Positions 26,050 through 35,449 of a DNA stretch of 64,000 nt are shown one piece after another (within the stretch, counting starts at the first letter, position 1; each line of letters begins with the position of its first letter). Under the pieces are notes generated by a model, which was not told the DNA's origin, ran no database searches, and saw only the letters and a program-made list of their open reading frames with translations. Both the position numbers and the translations under genes were made by a program. Where the stretch lies: assembly GCA_049603715.1 (NCBI GenBank), contig JBMYSW010000009.1, positions 1 through 64,000 of the forward strand. The letters run 5' to 3'. The stretch comes from Pontibacterium sp049603715. Lineage in GTDB: Bacteria; Pseudomonadota; Gammaproteobacteria; Pseudomonadales; Balneatricaceae.

Positions 26050-29000
26050 GTGTCAAATACGCCTTCTGCTCCACAATTTGTTCATTTGCGTGTTCACAGT
26101 GAGTTTTCCCTCATCGACGGGCTTATTCGTGTAAAAGACCTTGTGGGTGCGGCGGCAGCCGACGGTATGCCCGCAGTTGCCCTAACAGACGAGGTCAATC
26201 TGTACGGCCTAATTAAGTTTTATAAGGCGGCGCTGGGCAAAGGGGTTAAGCCGATTAGTGGCTCTGATGTGTGGATTGTTGACTCTGCCCGACCACAGTT
26301 GCCGGCGTCACGTCTTACCTTGTTGGTTATGAATGCCGAGGGTTATCGCAACCTAACGGAATTGATTTCATTGGCGTATGAAAAAGGCCAAAACACGGTT
26401 AAAGAAAAAGCCATTGTTGAGCTGTCTTGGCTAAAAGAAAAATCCGAAGGCCTTATTGCTATGTCGGGTCATCGACAAGGTGATATTGGCCGTGCGTTGC
26501 TAGCTGGAAAAGACGAAGCCGCCGATTGCTTAAAAGACTGGATGGCGATTTTTCCGGGGCGCTTTTACCTAGAGATTCAGCGCACAGGGCGCGAAGGTGA
26601 TGAGCTACTCGTCCACGGCAGTGTTCAGTTGGCACATGATCACCAGTGTCCTTTGGTCGCTACCAACGAAGTCATGTTTATCAAAGCAGATGACTTTGAG
26701 GCCCACGAAGCGCGTGTGTGCATTAACCAAAGCCGCACCATTGAAGACCCAAAACGCCCACGGGATTACAGCCCCGAGCAGTATTTTCGCAGCGAAGCGG
26801 ACATGGTTGAGCTGTTTGCGGATATTCCTTCGGCGCTACAAAATACCATCGAAATTGCCAAGCGCTGTAATATCGAAATTGAGATCGGTACTTATTACTT
26901 GCCGCGCTACCCTATTCCTGAGGGTATGTACATGGAGGACTTCTTTCGCGAAGTGTCCTTCAAAGGCCTTGAAGAGCGTTTAGAAAAACTCCTCGACCCT
27001 AACGACCCAGAGTATCAAGCCAAGCGAAAAGAGTACGAAGACCGCTTGGAGTTTGAGCTCGATATCATCATTCAAATGGGTTTCCCCGGTTACTTCCTCA
27101 TCGTAATGGACTTTATCCAGTGGGGTAAAAACAACGGCGTACCGGTTGGCCCAGGTCGGGGTTCTGGTGCAGGCTCGTTGGTGGCCTACTCATTAAAAAT
27201 CACCGACCTAGACCCTCTGGAATACGACTTACTGTTCGAACGATTCCTAAACCCAGAGCGGGTATCGATGCCTGACTTTGATATCGACTTCTGTCAGGAA
27301 AACCGCGATAAGGTCATTGATTACGTATCGCGAAAGTACGGTAAAGATGCCGTATCTCAAATCGTAACCTTCGGTACCATGGCGGCAAAAGCGGTGGTGC
27401 GAGACGTAGCGCGAGTGCAGGGTAAAGCCTTTGGTTTGGCCGATAAGCTGTCAAAGCTGATTCCTAGCACGCCGGGTATTTCACTAAACGAGGCGTTTCA
27501 AGAAGAGCCTGCCCTCGATGCCTTCATCAAAGACAGCGAAGAAGCGCAAGAAATTATCGAAATGGCGTTGCGCCTTGAGGGTATTACCCGAAACGTAGGT
27601 AAGCACGCTGGTGGTGTGGTAATCGCGCCTACCAAACTTACTGACTTTAGTGCGACCTACTGTGACGAGTTGGGTGAGGGGCTTGTAACTCAATTCGATA
27701 AGGGCGATGTAGAGGAAGCGGGCCTTGTTAAGTTCGACTTCTTGGGCCTTAAAACTCTGACGGTTATCGACTTTGCGGTAAAACTTATCAATGAAGTGCG
27801 CAGCCCAGAGGATGCTGTCGTGATCGAGGATATTAGCCTCGAAGATCAGCCAACCTTTGAACTGCTACAAGCGGGCATTACCTCGGCGGTGTTCCAGCTG
27901 GAATCCACCGGCATGAAGGAGCTGATCAAACGACTCAAACCATCGCGCTTTGAGGATATTGTTGCGATGGTGGCCTTGTACCGTCCGGGCCCGTTGGGCT
28001 CAGGTATGGTGGATGACTTTATTCGCCGTAAGCACGGCGAGGCGCCACTGGCTTGGCCGCAAGAAGACTGTCAGCTAGAGTCGCTACAACCTGTATTGGA
28101 GCCAACATACGGCGTAATTCTGTACCAAGAGCAGGTTATGCAGATTGCGCAGGTAATGGCGGGTTACAGCTTGGGCGGTGCCGACATGCTCCGTCGTGCC
28201 ATGGGTAAAAAGAAACCCGAAGAAATGGCCAAGCAAAAGAAAGGCTTTGTGGATGGCAGTGTCGCTAACGGTATTGATGCCAAGCTGGCAGCCGGTATCT
28301 TTGACCTTGTGGAAAAGTTTGCGGGTTACGGCTTTAACAAATCCCACTCGGCTGCTTATGCTTTGGTGTCTTACCAAACCGCTTGGCTAAAAGTGCACTT
28401 TCCTGCGGAATTTATGGCCGCGGTAATGTCTCTCGATATGCAGGTGACGGAAAAAATCGTTTCCTACATTCAAGAAGCCCGTGACCTTAAGCTCGAAGTA
28501 CTGCCGCCCGATGTAAACCGAGGTGGCTATTACTTTAGCGTTGACCACGATACCAAGGCGATTATTTTTGGCTTGGGTGCGATTAAAGGCGTAGGTGAAG
28601 GCCCTATTGATGCCATCGTCGAAGCCCGCGCGCAAGGCGGCGAGTTTAAAGACCTGTTCGACTTTGTTGAGAGAGTCGGTGCGAAAAAGATTAACAAACG
28701 AGTGCTTGAGGCACTGGTGCGCAGTGGTGCACTTGATAGCTTTAGCGAAGAGCGTGCGATTTTGATGGAAGCCATTCCAGATTCTTTGAAGCACGCCTCA
28801 CAAAGTCACCAAAACACCATGTCGGGTATGATGGACTTGTTTGGTGCTATTGAAGCCGAAACCGAAAAAGACGTATATGAGCCTTACCGTTATGTGCGTT
28901 TGTGGACAGATAAAGAGCGCTTGGGGGGCGAAAAACACACCCTCGGCTTGTATTTATCTGGTCACCCCATCGACCAATACGAAGCCGAGCTTAAGTTTAT

Positions 29001-29571
29001 GGTGCGCAAAAAGCTCAACACCTTAAGCCCACAAAGCCGTGTCGACCAAAAGTTTGCCGGCCTTATTTTGGATGCGCAGTTTAAAACCACCAAAGCGGGT
29101 AAAGCCATTTGCTACCTGATGCTGGATGACAAAACTGCACGTATTGAAGTGGCGGTGATGGGCGAAACCCTTGAGGCCTATCGGGACCTACTGGTGAAGG
29201 ATACTGTGGTTATTTTAGACGGTGAAGTGTCTGAAGATCGTTACAATAATAGTATTCGTATTCGCGTGAATCACGTGAAGAGCCTTGAACAAGCCCGTGC
29301 CGATACGGCGCTCAGTTTGGAGCTAGATGTATCACCGGATACCTTGACGAGCCAGCGCTTAAAACTGCTGCACGAGTGTTTGAGTAAGGTAAAAGACGAC
29401 AATGGCACCCAAGTGACCTTGCGGTTTAACGATGCTAACGCGGCTGCGCGTATTCGTTTTCCACAGACTTGGCGCGTGGTGGCCACAGACGAATTATTGA
29501 TTGAGCTGAGCGAACTGCTCGGTTCAGAGCGAGTGTATCTGCGCTACGACGAGATGCCCCTTTGCGCCTAA
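26050..29571 (+). CDS. dnaE: DNA polymerase III alpha subunit
   Basis: DnaE is the replicative polymerase subunit. The 1173 residues (GTG start 26050, VHLRVHSEFSLIDGLIRV near the N-terminus) contain a PHP domain (about 1-280), the C-family palm with catalytic aspartates in PDFDIDF (409-413), FNKSHSAAYALVSYQ, a helix-hairpin-helix region (about 840-900) and a C-terminal OB-fold (about 1000-1090, with FAGLILDAQFKTTKAGKAIC). The beta-clamp-binding segment should be near 920. It follows rnhB after 20 bases. Confidence 0.97.
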   Translation: MSNTPSAPQFVHLRVHSEFSLIDGLIRVKDLVGAAAADGMPAVALTDEVNLYGLIKFYKAALGKGVKPISGSDVWIVDSARPQLPASRLTLLVMNAEGYRNLTELISLAYEKGQNTVKEKAIVELSWLKEKSEGLIAMSGHRQGDIGRALLAGKDEAADCLKDWMAIFPGRFYLEIQRTGREGDELLVHGSVQLAHDHQCPLVATNEVMFIKADDFEAHEARVCINQSRTIEDPKRPRDYSPEQYFRSEADMVELFADIPSALQNTIEIAKRCNIEIEIGTYYLPRYPIPEGMYMEDFFREVSFKGLEERLEKLLDPNDPEYQAKRKEYEDRLEFELDIIIQMGFPGYFLIVMDFIQWGKNNGVPVGPGRGSGAGSLVAYSLKITDLDPLEYDLLFERFLNPERVSMPDFDIDFCQENRDKVIDYVSRKYGKDAVSQIVTFGTMAAKAVVRDVARVQGKAFGLADKLSKLIPSTPGISLNEAFQEEPALDAFIKDSEEAQEIIEMALRLEGITRNVGKHAGGVVIAPTKLTDFSATYCDELGEGLVTQFDKGDVEEAGLVKFDFLGLKTLTVIDFAVKLINEVRSPEDAVVIEDISLEDQPTFELLQAGITSAVFQLESTGMKELIKRLKPSRFEDIVAMVALYRPGPLGSGMVDDFIRRKHGEAPLAWPQEDCQLESLQPVLEPTYGVILYQEQVMQIAQVMAGYSLGGADMLRRAMGKKKPEEMAKQKKGFVDGSVANGIDAKLAAGIFDLVEKFAGYGFNKSHSAAYALVSYQTAWLKVHFPAEFMAAVMSLDMQVTEKIVSYIQEARDLKLEVLPPDVNRGGYYFSVDHDTKAIIFGLGAIKGVGEGPIDAIVEARAQGGEFKDLFDFVERVGAKKINKRVLEALVRSGALDSFSEERAILMEAIPDSLKHASQSHQNTMSGMMDLFGAIEAETEKDVYEPYRYVRLWTDKERLGGEKHTLGLYLSGHPIDQYEAELKFMVRKKLNTLSPQSRVDQKFAGLILDAQFKTTKAGKAICYLMLDDKTARIEVAVMGETLEAYRDLLVKDTVVILDGEVSEDRYNNSIRIRVNHVKSLEQARADTALSLELDVSPDTLTSQRLKLLHECLSKVKDDNGTQVTLRFNDANAAARIRFPQTWRVVATDELLIELSELLGSERVYLRYDEMPLCA

Positions 29572-29677
29572 TGGCGTAGTCTTAAACGACAGAAGGTGGC
29601 ATGCTACTGGCCGTGGCAAAAGCAAACAGGTACACTTGTACAAATTTTTAACTCAGAATTAAGTAGATCATAATCAC

Positions 29678-30640
29678 ATGAATCCGAACTACCTGGATTT
29701 TGAACAGCCGATTGCCGAACTTCAGGCAAAAATCGAAGAATTGCGTTCGGTTAGCGATGATAACGCTGGCCTAAACATCTCTGACGAGCTAGAAAAGCTA
29801 CAAGATAAGAGTAAGTCCCTGACTGAAAACATCTTCTCTGACCTTAGTGCATGGCAGGTTTCTCAGCTTTCACGTCACCCGCAGCGTCCTTACACCTTTG
29901 ATTACATCGAACACGTCTTTGACGACTTTGATGAAATTCACGGTGACCGTCACTTTGCTGACGATTTGGCTATTGTAGGCGGTACTGCGCGTCTAGCAGG
30001 TCGCCCAGTGATGGTGATTGGCCACCAAAAAGGCCGTGATATCAAAAGCAAAGTTGCTCGTAACTTTGGTATGCCGCGTCCAGAAGGTTACCGCAAGGCC
30101 CTTCGTCTAATGGAAATGGCAGAACGTTTTGATATGCCTGTATTGACCTTTATCGACACCCCTGGGGCTTACCCAGGTATCGACGCTGAAGAGCGAGGTC
30201 AGTCTGAAGCGATTGCCTTTAACTTGGCTAAAATGTCGCAACTAAAAACACCTATCATCTCTACCGTTATCGGTGAAGGTGGTTCAGGTGGTGCCTTGGC
30301 GATTGGCGTATGTGACAAGCTAATGATGCTACAGTACTCAACTTACTCGGTTATCTCGCCTGAAGGTTGTGCATCTATCCTGTGGAAAAGTGCAGACAAA
30401 GCCCCTGACGCAGCAAAAGCCATGGGCCTAACCTCTGACCGTTTGCACGAGCTAGGCCTTGTTGACGAAATCGTTAAAGAGCCATTGGGTGGCGCACACC
30501 GCAACCCAGAGCTTATGGCAGCTAACCTTAAGCAGCACCTGCTCGCTGAGCTAGAAAAGCTAGACGAGCTAGAAACCGATGCACTCCTCGAGCGTCGTTA
30601 CGACCGCTTGATGGCTTACGGTCTAAACAGCGAGGCCTAA
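29678..30640 (+). CDS. accA: Acetyl-CoA carboxylase carboxyltransferase alpha subunit
   Basis: AccA pairs with AccD to carboxylate acetyl-CoA to malonyl-CoA. The 320 residues start LDFEQPIAELQAKIEELR (N-terminal coiled helix) and contain the crotonase-like core with EIHGDRHFADD, GHQKGRD, FIDTPGAYPGIDAEERGQ and IGEGGSGGALAIGV. It may have its own promoter in the 106-base gap after dnaE. The tilS start follows its stop by one base. Confidence 0.97.
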   Translation: MNPNYLDFEQPIAELQAKIEELRSVSDDNAGLNISDELEKLQDKSKSLTENIFSDLSAWQVSQLSRHPQRPYTFDYIEHVFDDFDEIHGDRHFADDLAIVGGTARLAGRPVMVIGHQKGRDIKSKVARNFGMPRPEGYRKALRLMEMAERFDMPVLTFIDTPGAYPGIDAEERGQSEAIAFNLAKMSQLKTPIISTVIGEGGSGGALAIGVCDKLMMLQYSTYSVISPEGCASILWKSADKAPDAAKAMGLTSDRLHELGLVDEIVKEPLGGAHRNPELMAANLKQHLLAELEKLDELETDALLERRYDRLMAYGLNSEA

Positions 30641-30641
30641 T

Positions 30642-32057
30642 TTGGTCTCGCAGCCTGCGGCGCTTGCTTTCGCGAGCGCCCTGTCTCGCTTTTTTGACTC
30701 ACACCTTAACGGTGCTTTCGTTTATGACGAGTTAGCGTCGAAACCACCTCGCTTTACGCACGCTGACACCCTTTCTGTAAACACTGAGCCTTTACCTAGA
30801 ATCTTTGTTGCCTACAGTGGTGGCTTAGACTCCAGTGTTTTGTTGCACCTTGCGGCACATTATCTTCCTATTGATTCCATAACCGCTGTTCATGTTCATC
30901 ATGGCTTACAGGCTGAGGCTGACCAATGGCTACACTTTTGCGAGCAGCAAGCCAAAGCGCTGGGAGTTACCTTTGTAGGGGAGCAGGTAGCCTGCTCAAC
31001 GGCCAGCGAAGAAGCGGCGCGCCGTGCGCGGTATCAAGTGTTTGAGCGCTTATTAGGCCCTGCGGATGTATTGCTGATGGGGCATCATCTTAACGACCAA
31101 GCCGAAACCCTAATGTTTCGCTGGCTCAGGGCGGCTGGACCGCAAGGGTTAACGGGCATTCCCGCCCAAAGGCCACTTGCAAAAGGACAGCTGTTACGAC
31201 CGCTGCTGCAAGTGTCAGGAGCGAGCCTAGAAGAGTATGCCAATGCGCACAAGCTTGAATGGATAGACGACCCAAGTAACCTACAGAGCCACTATGACCG
31301 TAATTATTTGCGACATGAGGTGTTGCCCGCCATTGAAAAGCGCTGGCCAGATTACGCTCAACAGTGGGCAAGCTCGGCTGAGCTCGTAGCCGCTTCGCAA
31401 GTCTCTCATCATTACTTTTTAGATCAGCAACTTAAAGGTTGTACAGACTCAATCGATGGTCACTTTCGGTTATCCACCAAAGGCTGGGGCGCGTTACCTC
31501 AGTCTGTGCAACAAAGTTTACTTTATCGTTGGCTCGAACGAGCGCAGTGTGGCGTAAGTCACGCCCAGTTACTCGAAATTCAACGGGCCGTATTACAAGC
31601 CGAGGCCGATCGCCAGCCCGAGGTAAGGTTAGGCGCTCACCTTCTTCGCCGTCACAAACACTGGCTGTACCTCACGGTTTTACCTCTAGCTGCGCCACAA
31701 AACTTGGCGGTTATTACGCCGGGGCGGCACTTTTTGGGCGACGGCTGGCTGACTGTATCCCCCTCGCCAACGGGTGTTGGGCTTCGCTTAGATGCTTCGC
31801 TTTCTCTGTTGCGTCGCCAAGGTGGAGAGACGCTGTTAGATGAGCAGGGTCGCAACAAAAAAATCAAAAAGTCGCTGCAAAAACTAAACTTGCCAGCATG
31901 GGTCAGAGACAATTGGCCTGTGATAAATCAGGATGAAATCACAGTCGCTGTACCCGGTGTAGGGATAGCATCGCCATGGTGTGTTCAAAAGGGCGGTTTT
32001 CAGGTGTCTTGGCAATCTTCTTCATTGTCTGATGGCGAGTGTTTTGCTATCCTGTAG
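30642..32057 (+). CDS. tilS: tRNA(Ile)-lysidine synthetase
   Basis: TilS changes C34 of the CAU anticodon of one tRNA-Ile to lysidine so that it reads AUA. The 471 residues have the PP-loop VAYSGGLDSSVLLHLAA (about 51-67), HVHHGLQAEAD, GHHLNDQAETLMFRWLR, IDDPSNLQSHYDRNYLRHEVLP and the C-terminal TilS domain. The start is read as TTG 30642, with GAGG 6 bases upstream inside the end of accA. No better in-frame start lies before the PP-loop. Confidence 0.93.
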   Translation: MVSQPAALAFASALSRFFDSHLNGAFVYDELASKPPRFTHADTLSVNTEPLPRIFVAYSGGLDSSVLLHLAAHYLPIDSITAVHVHHGLQAEADQWLHFCEQQAKALGVTFVGEQVACSTASEEAARRARYQVFERLLGPADVLLMGHHLNDQAETLMFRWLRAAGPQGLTGIPAQRPLAKGQLLRPLLQVSGASLEEYANAHKLEWIDDPSNLQSHYDRNYLRHEVLPAIEKRWPDYAQQWASSAELVAASQVSHHYFLDQQLKGCTDSIDGHFRLSTKGWGALPQSVQQSLLYRWLERAQCGVSHAQLLEIQRAVLQAEADRQPEVRLGAHLLRRHKHWLYLTVLPLAAPQNLAVITPGRHFLGDGWLTVSPSPTGVGLRLDASLSLLRRQGGETLLDEQGRNKKIKKSLQKLNLPAWVRDNWPVINQDEITVAVPGVGIASPWCVQKGGFQVSWQSSSLSDGECFAIL

Positions 32058-32110
32058 CCCCATCTTTGAACACGTTTTTCCCCGTTTTAATCTCTATTAA
32101 CAGGTACTTC

Positions 32111-33739
32111 ATGACGCGATATATTTTCGTCACCGGTGGTGTTGTGTCCTCATTGGGCAAAGGCATCGCATCCGCGTCTTTGGCTGCAATTCTCGAAGCC
32201 AGAGGCTTAAAAGTAACGATGCTGAAATTGGATCCGTACATCAACGTCGATCCTGGCACAATGAGCCCATTTCAGCATGGTGAGGTATTTGTTACGGAAG
32301 ATGGCGCCGAAACGGATCTCGACTTAGGTCACTACGAGCGTTTTATTCGTACGACCATGTCTAAGCGCAATAACTTCACATCTGGTCGTATTTACCAGCA
32401 CGTTTTGCAAAAAGAACGTCGCGGTGACTACCTCGGTGGTACGGTTCAGGTTATTCCACACATCACTGACGAAATTAAGCGTCGCGTTATCGAAGGTGCG
32501 GGCGATGCTGATGTCGCATTGGTCGAGATCGGTGGCACCGTGGGTGATATCGAGTCACAACCTTTCCTTGAAGCCGTTCGTCAGCTTAAAGCTGAGCTAG
32601 GCTTCTCGCGCGCAATGTTTATGCACCTTTCTTTTGTGCCTTACATTGCCGTTGCAGGCGAAACCAAAACCAAGCCGACTCAGCACTCGGTTAAAGAGCT
32701 TCGCTCTATTGGTATTCAGCCAGATATTTTGGTTTGTCGCTCAGAGCAGCCGATTGCAGACTCTTCTCGCCGTAAACTATCGCTGTTTACCAACGTTGAA
32801 GAGCGCGCGGTTATCTCATTGCCAGATGCGAGCACCATTTACGATATCCCGCAGATGTTGGCTGACCAGCACTTGGACGACATTGTTGTTGAGCGCTTCG
32901 GTTTAGAAGCAGCGCCAGCAGACCTTAGCGAGTGGAACCGTGTAGCCGAAGCGCACCTTAACCCAGAAGGCGAAGTAGTGATTGCCATGGTGGGTAAGTA
33001 CATGGAACTTCTAGATGCTTACAAGTCGTTGATTGAAGCGATCAGCCACGCTGGTATCGCCTTGCGCAAAAAAGTTCGCATTGAATACATCGACGCTGAA
33101 CGTGTTGAAACCGAAGGTGTGGGCATCTTAGAAAACGCGAGCGCGATTCTTGTACCTGGCGGCTTTGGTGAGCGTGGTGTAGATGGCAAGATTCAAGCGG
33201 TGCGTTACGCCCGTGAAAACAAAGTACCTTACCTTGGCATCTGTCTAGGTATGCAAGTGGCGGTCATGGAGTTTGCTCGTCACGTAGCTGGCATTGAAGG
33301 CGCAACCTCATCTGAGTTTGATGCGAATGCCGAGCACCCTGTTATTGGTTTAATCACCGAGTGGACAACTTCGGAAGGTGAAGTTGAAACCCGCGGTGAA
33401 AAAGACGACCTTGGTGGCACGATGCGCTTGGGAGCACAAGTATGTCACCTACAAGAAGGGTCGTTGGCGCATAAGTGTTATGGCAGCACCGAAATTACGG
33501 AACGTCACCGTCACCGTTTTGAAGTGAATAACAACTATGTTGAACAACTAGAAGCCGCAGGCCTTCGTATTGCTGGGCGCTCCGTTGATGGCGAACTGGT
33601 AGAAGTGGTAGAAGTTGCAGATCACCCTTGGTTTGTTGCTTGTCAGTTCCACCCAGAGTTTACCTCAACACCTCGCGATGGCCATGGTCTGTTCTCTGGA
33701 TTTATCCAAGCAGCCCTTGATAAGCAGGCTCAAAAATAA
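32111..33739 (+). CDS. pyrG: CTP synthase
   Basis: PyrG aminates UTP to CTP with glutamine as nitrogen donor. The 542 residues start at ATG 32111 (MTRYIFVTGGVVSSLGKGIA); extension to 32039 would add 24 unrelated residues that overlap tilS. The synthetase domain spans about 1-265, and the class I glutaminase domain about 290-540 has nucleophile Cys in YLGICLGMQ and the His-Glu pair in CQFHPEFTS. The start overlaps no neighbour, and eno follows after 40 bases. kdsA, often between pyrG and eno, is not here. Confidence 0.97.
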   Translation: MTRYIFVTGGVVSSLGKGIASASLAAILEARGLKVTMLKLDPYINVDPGTMSPFQHGEVFVTEDGAETDLDLGHYERFIRTTMSKRNNFTSGRIYQHVLQKERRGDYLGGTVQVIPHITDEIKRRVIEGAGDADVALVEIGGTVGDIESQPFLEAVRQLKAELGFSRAMFMHLSFVPYIAVAGETKTKPTQHSVKELRSIGIQPDILVCRSEQPIADSSRRKLSLFTNVEERAVISLPDASTIYDIPQMLADQHLDDIVVERFGLEAAPADLSEWNRVAEAHLNPEGEVVIAMVGKYMELLDAYKSLIEAISHAGIALRKKVRIEYIDAERVETEGVGILENASAILVPGGFGERGVDGKIQAVRYARENKVPYLGICLGMQVAVMEFARHVAGIEGATSSEFDANAEHPVIGLITEWTTSEGEVETRGEKDDLGGTMRLGAQVCHLQEGSLAHKCYGSTEITERHRHRFEVNNNYVEQLEAAGLRIAGRSVDGELVEVVEVADHPWFVACQFHPEFTSTPRDGHGLFSGFIQAALDKQAQK

Positions 33740-33779
33740 TTCGAATAATTACTTAAAAATTCTCGGAGAGAGTAGAAAA

Positions 33780-35075
33780 ATGGCAAAGATTGCTGATATC
33801 AAAGGTCGCGAAGTACTGGACTCGCGTGGCAACCCAACTGTAGAAGCGGATGTCATCCTTGAATCTGGTGTTGTAGCTACTGCTTGTGCCCCTTCTGGTG
33901 CATCAACGGGTTCACGCGAAGCGCTTGAGCTACGTGACGGCGATAAGTCACGTTACCTAGGTAAAGGTGTACTTAAAGCAGTTGCAGCGGTAAACGGCAC
34001 AATTCGCGACAACCTCGTAGGCATGGACGTAAACGACCAGCGCGCACTTGACGACAAAATGATTGCTTTGGACGGTACTGAAAACAAAGCAAACTTTGGC
34101 GCCAATGCAATCTTGGCCGTGTCTTTGGCTGCTGCTAAAGCAGCTGCCGCTGAAAAAGGCGTAGCCCTATACGAACACATTGCAGAACTTAACGGCACAG
34201 CGGGCCAGTTCTCTTTGCCTGTTCCTATGATGAACATCTTGAACGGTGGTGAGCACGCGGATAACAACGTTGATATCCAAGAGTTCATGGTTCAGCCAGT
34301 AAACTTCTCTAGCTTCTCTGACGCTTTGCGTTGTGGTACTGAGATCTTCCACGCACTTAAAGCCGTTCTTCAAGCACGTGGCTTGAGCACAGCGGTTGGT
34401 GACGAAGGTGGTTTTGCACCTAACCTAGCTTCTAACGAAGAAGCATTGGTTGTTATCAAAGAAGCGATCGACAAAGCAGGCTACGAGCTAGGCAAAGACG
34501 TAACGCTAGCGCTTGACTGTGCAGCGTCTGAATTCTACAAAGACGGCAAATACGACCTTTCTGGTGAAGGTAAAGTGTTTGACTCTGAAGGTTTTGGCGA
34601 TTACCTTGCTGACCTTAGCGCAAACTACCCAATCGTTTCGATCGAAGACGGTCTTGACGAGTCAGACTGGGATGGTTGGGCGAGCCTAACTAAGAAAATC
34701 GGTGACCGTGTTCAGCTAGTGGGTGACGACTTGTTCGTAACCAACACTAAGATCCTAACGCGCGGTATTGAAAACGGTATTGGTAACTCGATCCTTATCA
34801 AGTTCAACCAAATCGGTTCTTTGTCTGAAACACTAGACGCGATCAAAATGGCGAAAGACGCTGGTTTCACAGCGGTTATCTCTCACCGTTCTGGCGAAAC
34901 CGAAGACACCACGATTGCAGATCTAGCGGTAGGTACTGCAGCGGGTCAAATCAAAACCGGTTCTTTGTGCCGTTCTGACCGTGTAGCTAAGTACAACCGT
35001 TTGCTTCGCATCGAAGAAGCATTGGGCGAAGGTGCTATCTACAACGGCCTTAAAGAAATCAAAGGTCAAGGTTAA
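33780..35075 (+). CDS. eno: Enolase
   Basis: Enolase interconverts 2-phosphoglycerate and phosphoenolpyruvate and is also part of the RNA degradosome in many gammaproteobacteria. The 431 residues start at ATG 33780 (MAKIADIKGREVLDSRGNP), with GGAGAGAG upstream. Key motifs are GASTGSREALELRD, MNILNGGEHADNN, GDEGGFAPNL, SIEDGLDE, LFVTN, IKFNQIGSLSET and SHRSGETEDT. Codon use is strongly biased to highly expressed codons. A strong terminator follows. Confidence 0.98.
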   Translation: MAKIADIKGREVLDSRGNPTVEADVILESGVVATACAPSGASTGSREALELRDGDKSRYLGKGVLKAVAAVNGTIRDNLVGMDVNDQRALDDKMIALDGTENKANFGANAILAVSLAAAKAAAAEKGVALYEHIAELNGTAGQFSLPVPMMNILNGGEHADNNVDIQEFMVQPVNFSSFSDALRCGTEIFHALKAVLQARGLSTAVGDEGGFAPNLASNEEALVVIKEAIDKAGYELGKDVTLALDCAASEFYKDGKYDLSGEGKVFDSEGFGDYLADLSANYPIVSIEDGLDESDWDGWASLTKKIGDRVQLVGDDLFVTNTKILTRGIENGIGNSILIKFNQIGSLSETLDAIKMAKDAGFTAVISHRSGETEDTTIADLAVGTAAGQIKTGSLCRSDRVAKYNRLLRIEEALGEGAIYNGLKEIKGQG

Positions 35076-35110
35076 TTCTGCTAGTATAAAATACTCGCAA
35101 GCTTGATTGT

Positions 35111-35139
35111 AAAAAGGGGGCGTTGGCCCCCTTTTTTTT
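35111..35139 (+). terminator. Terminator after eno
   Basis: Stem GGGGGC/GCCCCC with a GTTG loop (35116-35131) is followed by eight T and preceded by AAAAA. It lies just before the ftsB ribosome binding site, so ftsB expression depends on readthrough or on a promoter within this gap. Confidence 0.9.
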
Positions 35140-35152
35140 AGGAGAAAACAGC

Positions 35153-35449
35153 ATGAACCGTTGGCTGTCTTTTGTATTAATTCTCATTATTTTATTGCTG
35201 AACTATCGCCTGTGGTTTGGCGATTTAAATCCGGCCGATTCTCGAGAGTTAGCGCAAAAGATTGAACAACAAACTGAAAAAAACGCCATCGCCAAAGAGC
35301 GCAATGCGGCACTTGATGCTGAGGTTCGAGACTTAAAGTCAGGGCTTTCGGCCGTTGAGGAACGTGCGCGGAGCGAGTTGGGCCTTGTTAAAAAAGGCGA
35401 AACGTTTTTTCAACTAATTGAGCCAAATGCTCAAGATGAGACCCGTTAG
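35153..35449 (+). CDS. ftsB: Cell division protein FtsB
   Basis: FtsB is a small bitopic protein that joins FtsL and FtsQ at the division site. The 98 residues have a single transmembrane segment (about 4-20), the short LWFGDLN segment, then a heptad coiled coil (about 30-75, EIQQKTEKN-like) ending LGLVKKGETFFQLI, which is characteristic. The start ATG 35153 has AGGAGA upstream. The 3' end overlaps truD; ispD and ispF, which usually follow, are absent. Confidence 0.92.
   Translation: MNRWLSFVLILIILLLNYRLWFGDLNPADSRELAQKIEQQTEKNAIAKERNAALDAEVRDLKSGLSAVEERARSELGLVKKGETFFQLIEPNAQDETR

Noticed and set aside
32039..32110. 24-codon extension of pyrG into tilS
   Set aside because: CTP synthases start MTRYIFVTGG; the extra residues match nothing in the family.
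33615..33779. 55-codon N-terminal extension of eno into pyrG
   Set aside because: Enolases start MAKI-, and a strong ribosome binding site precedes 33780.
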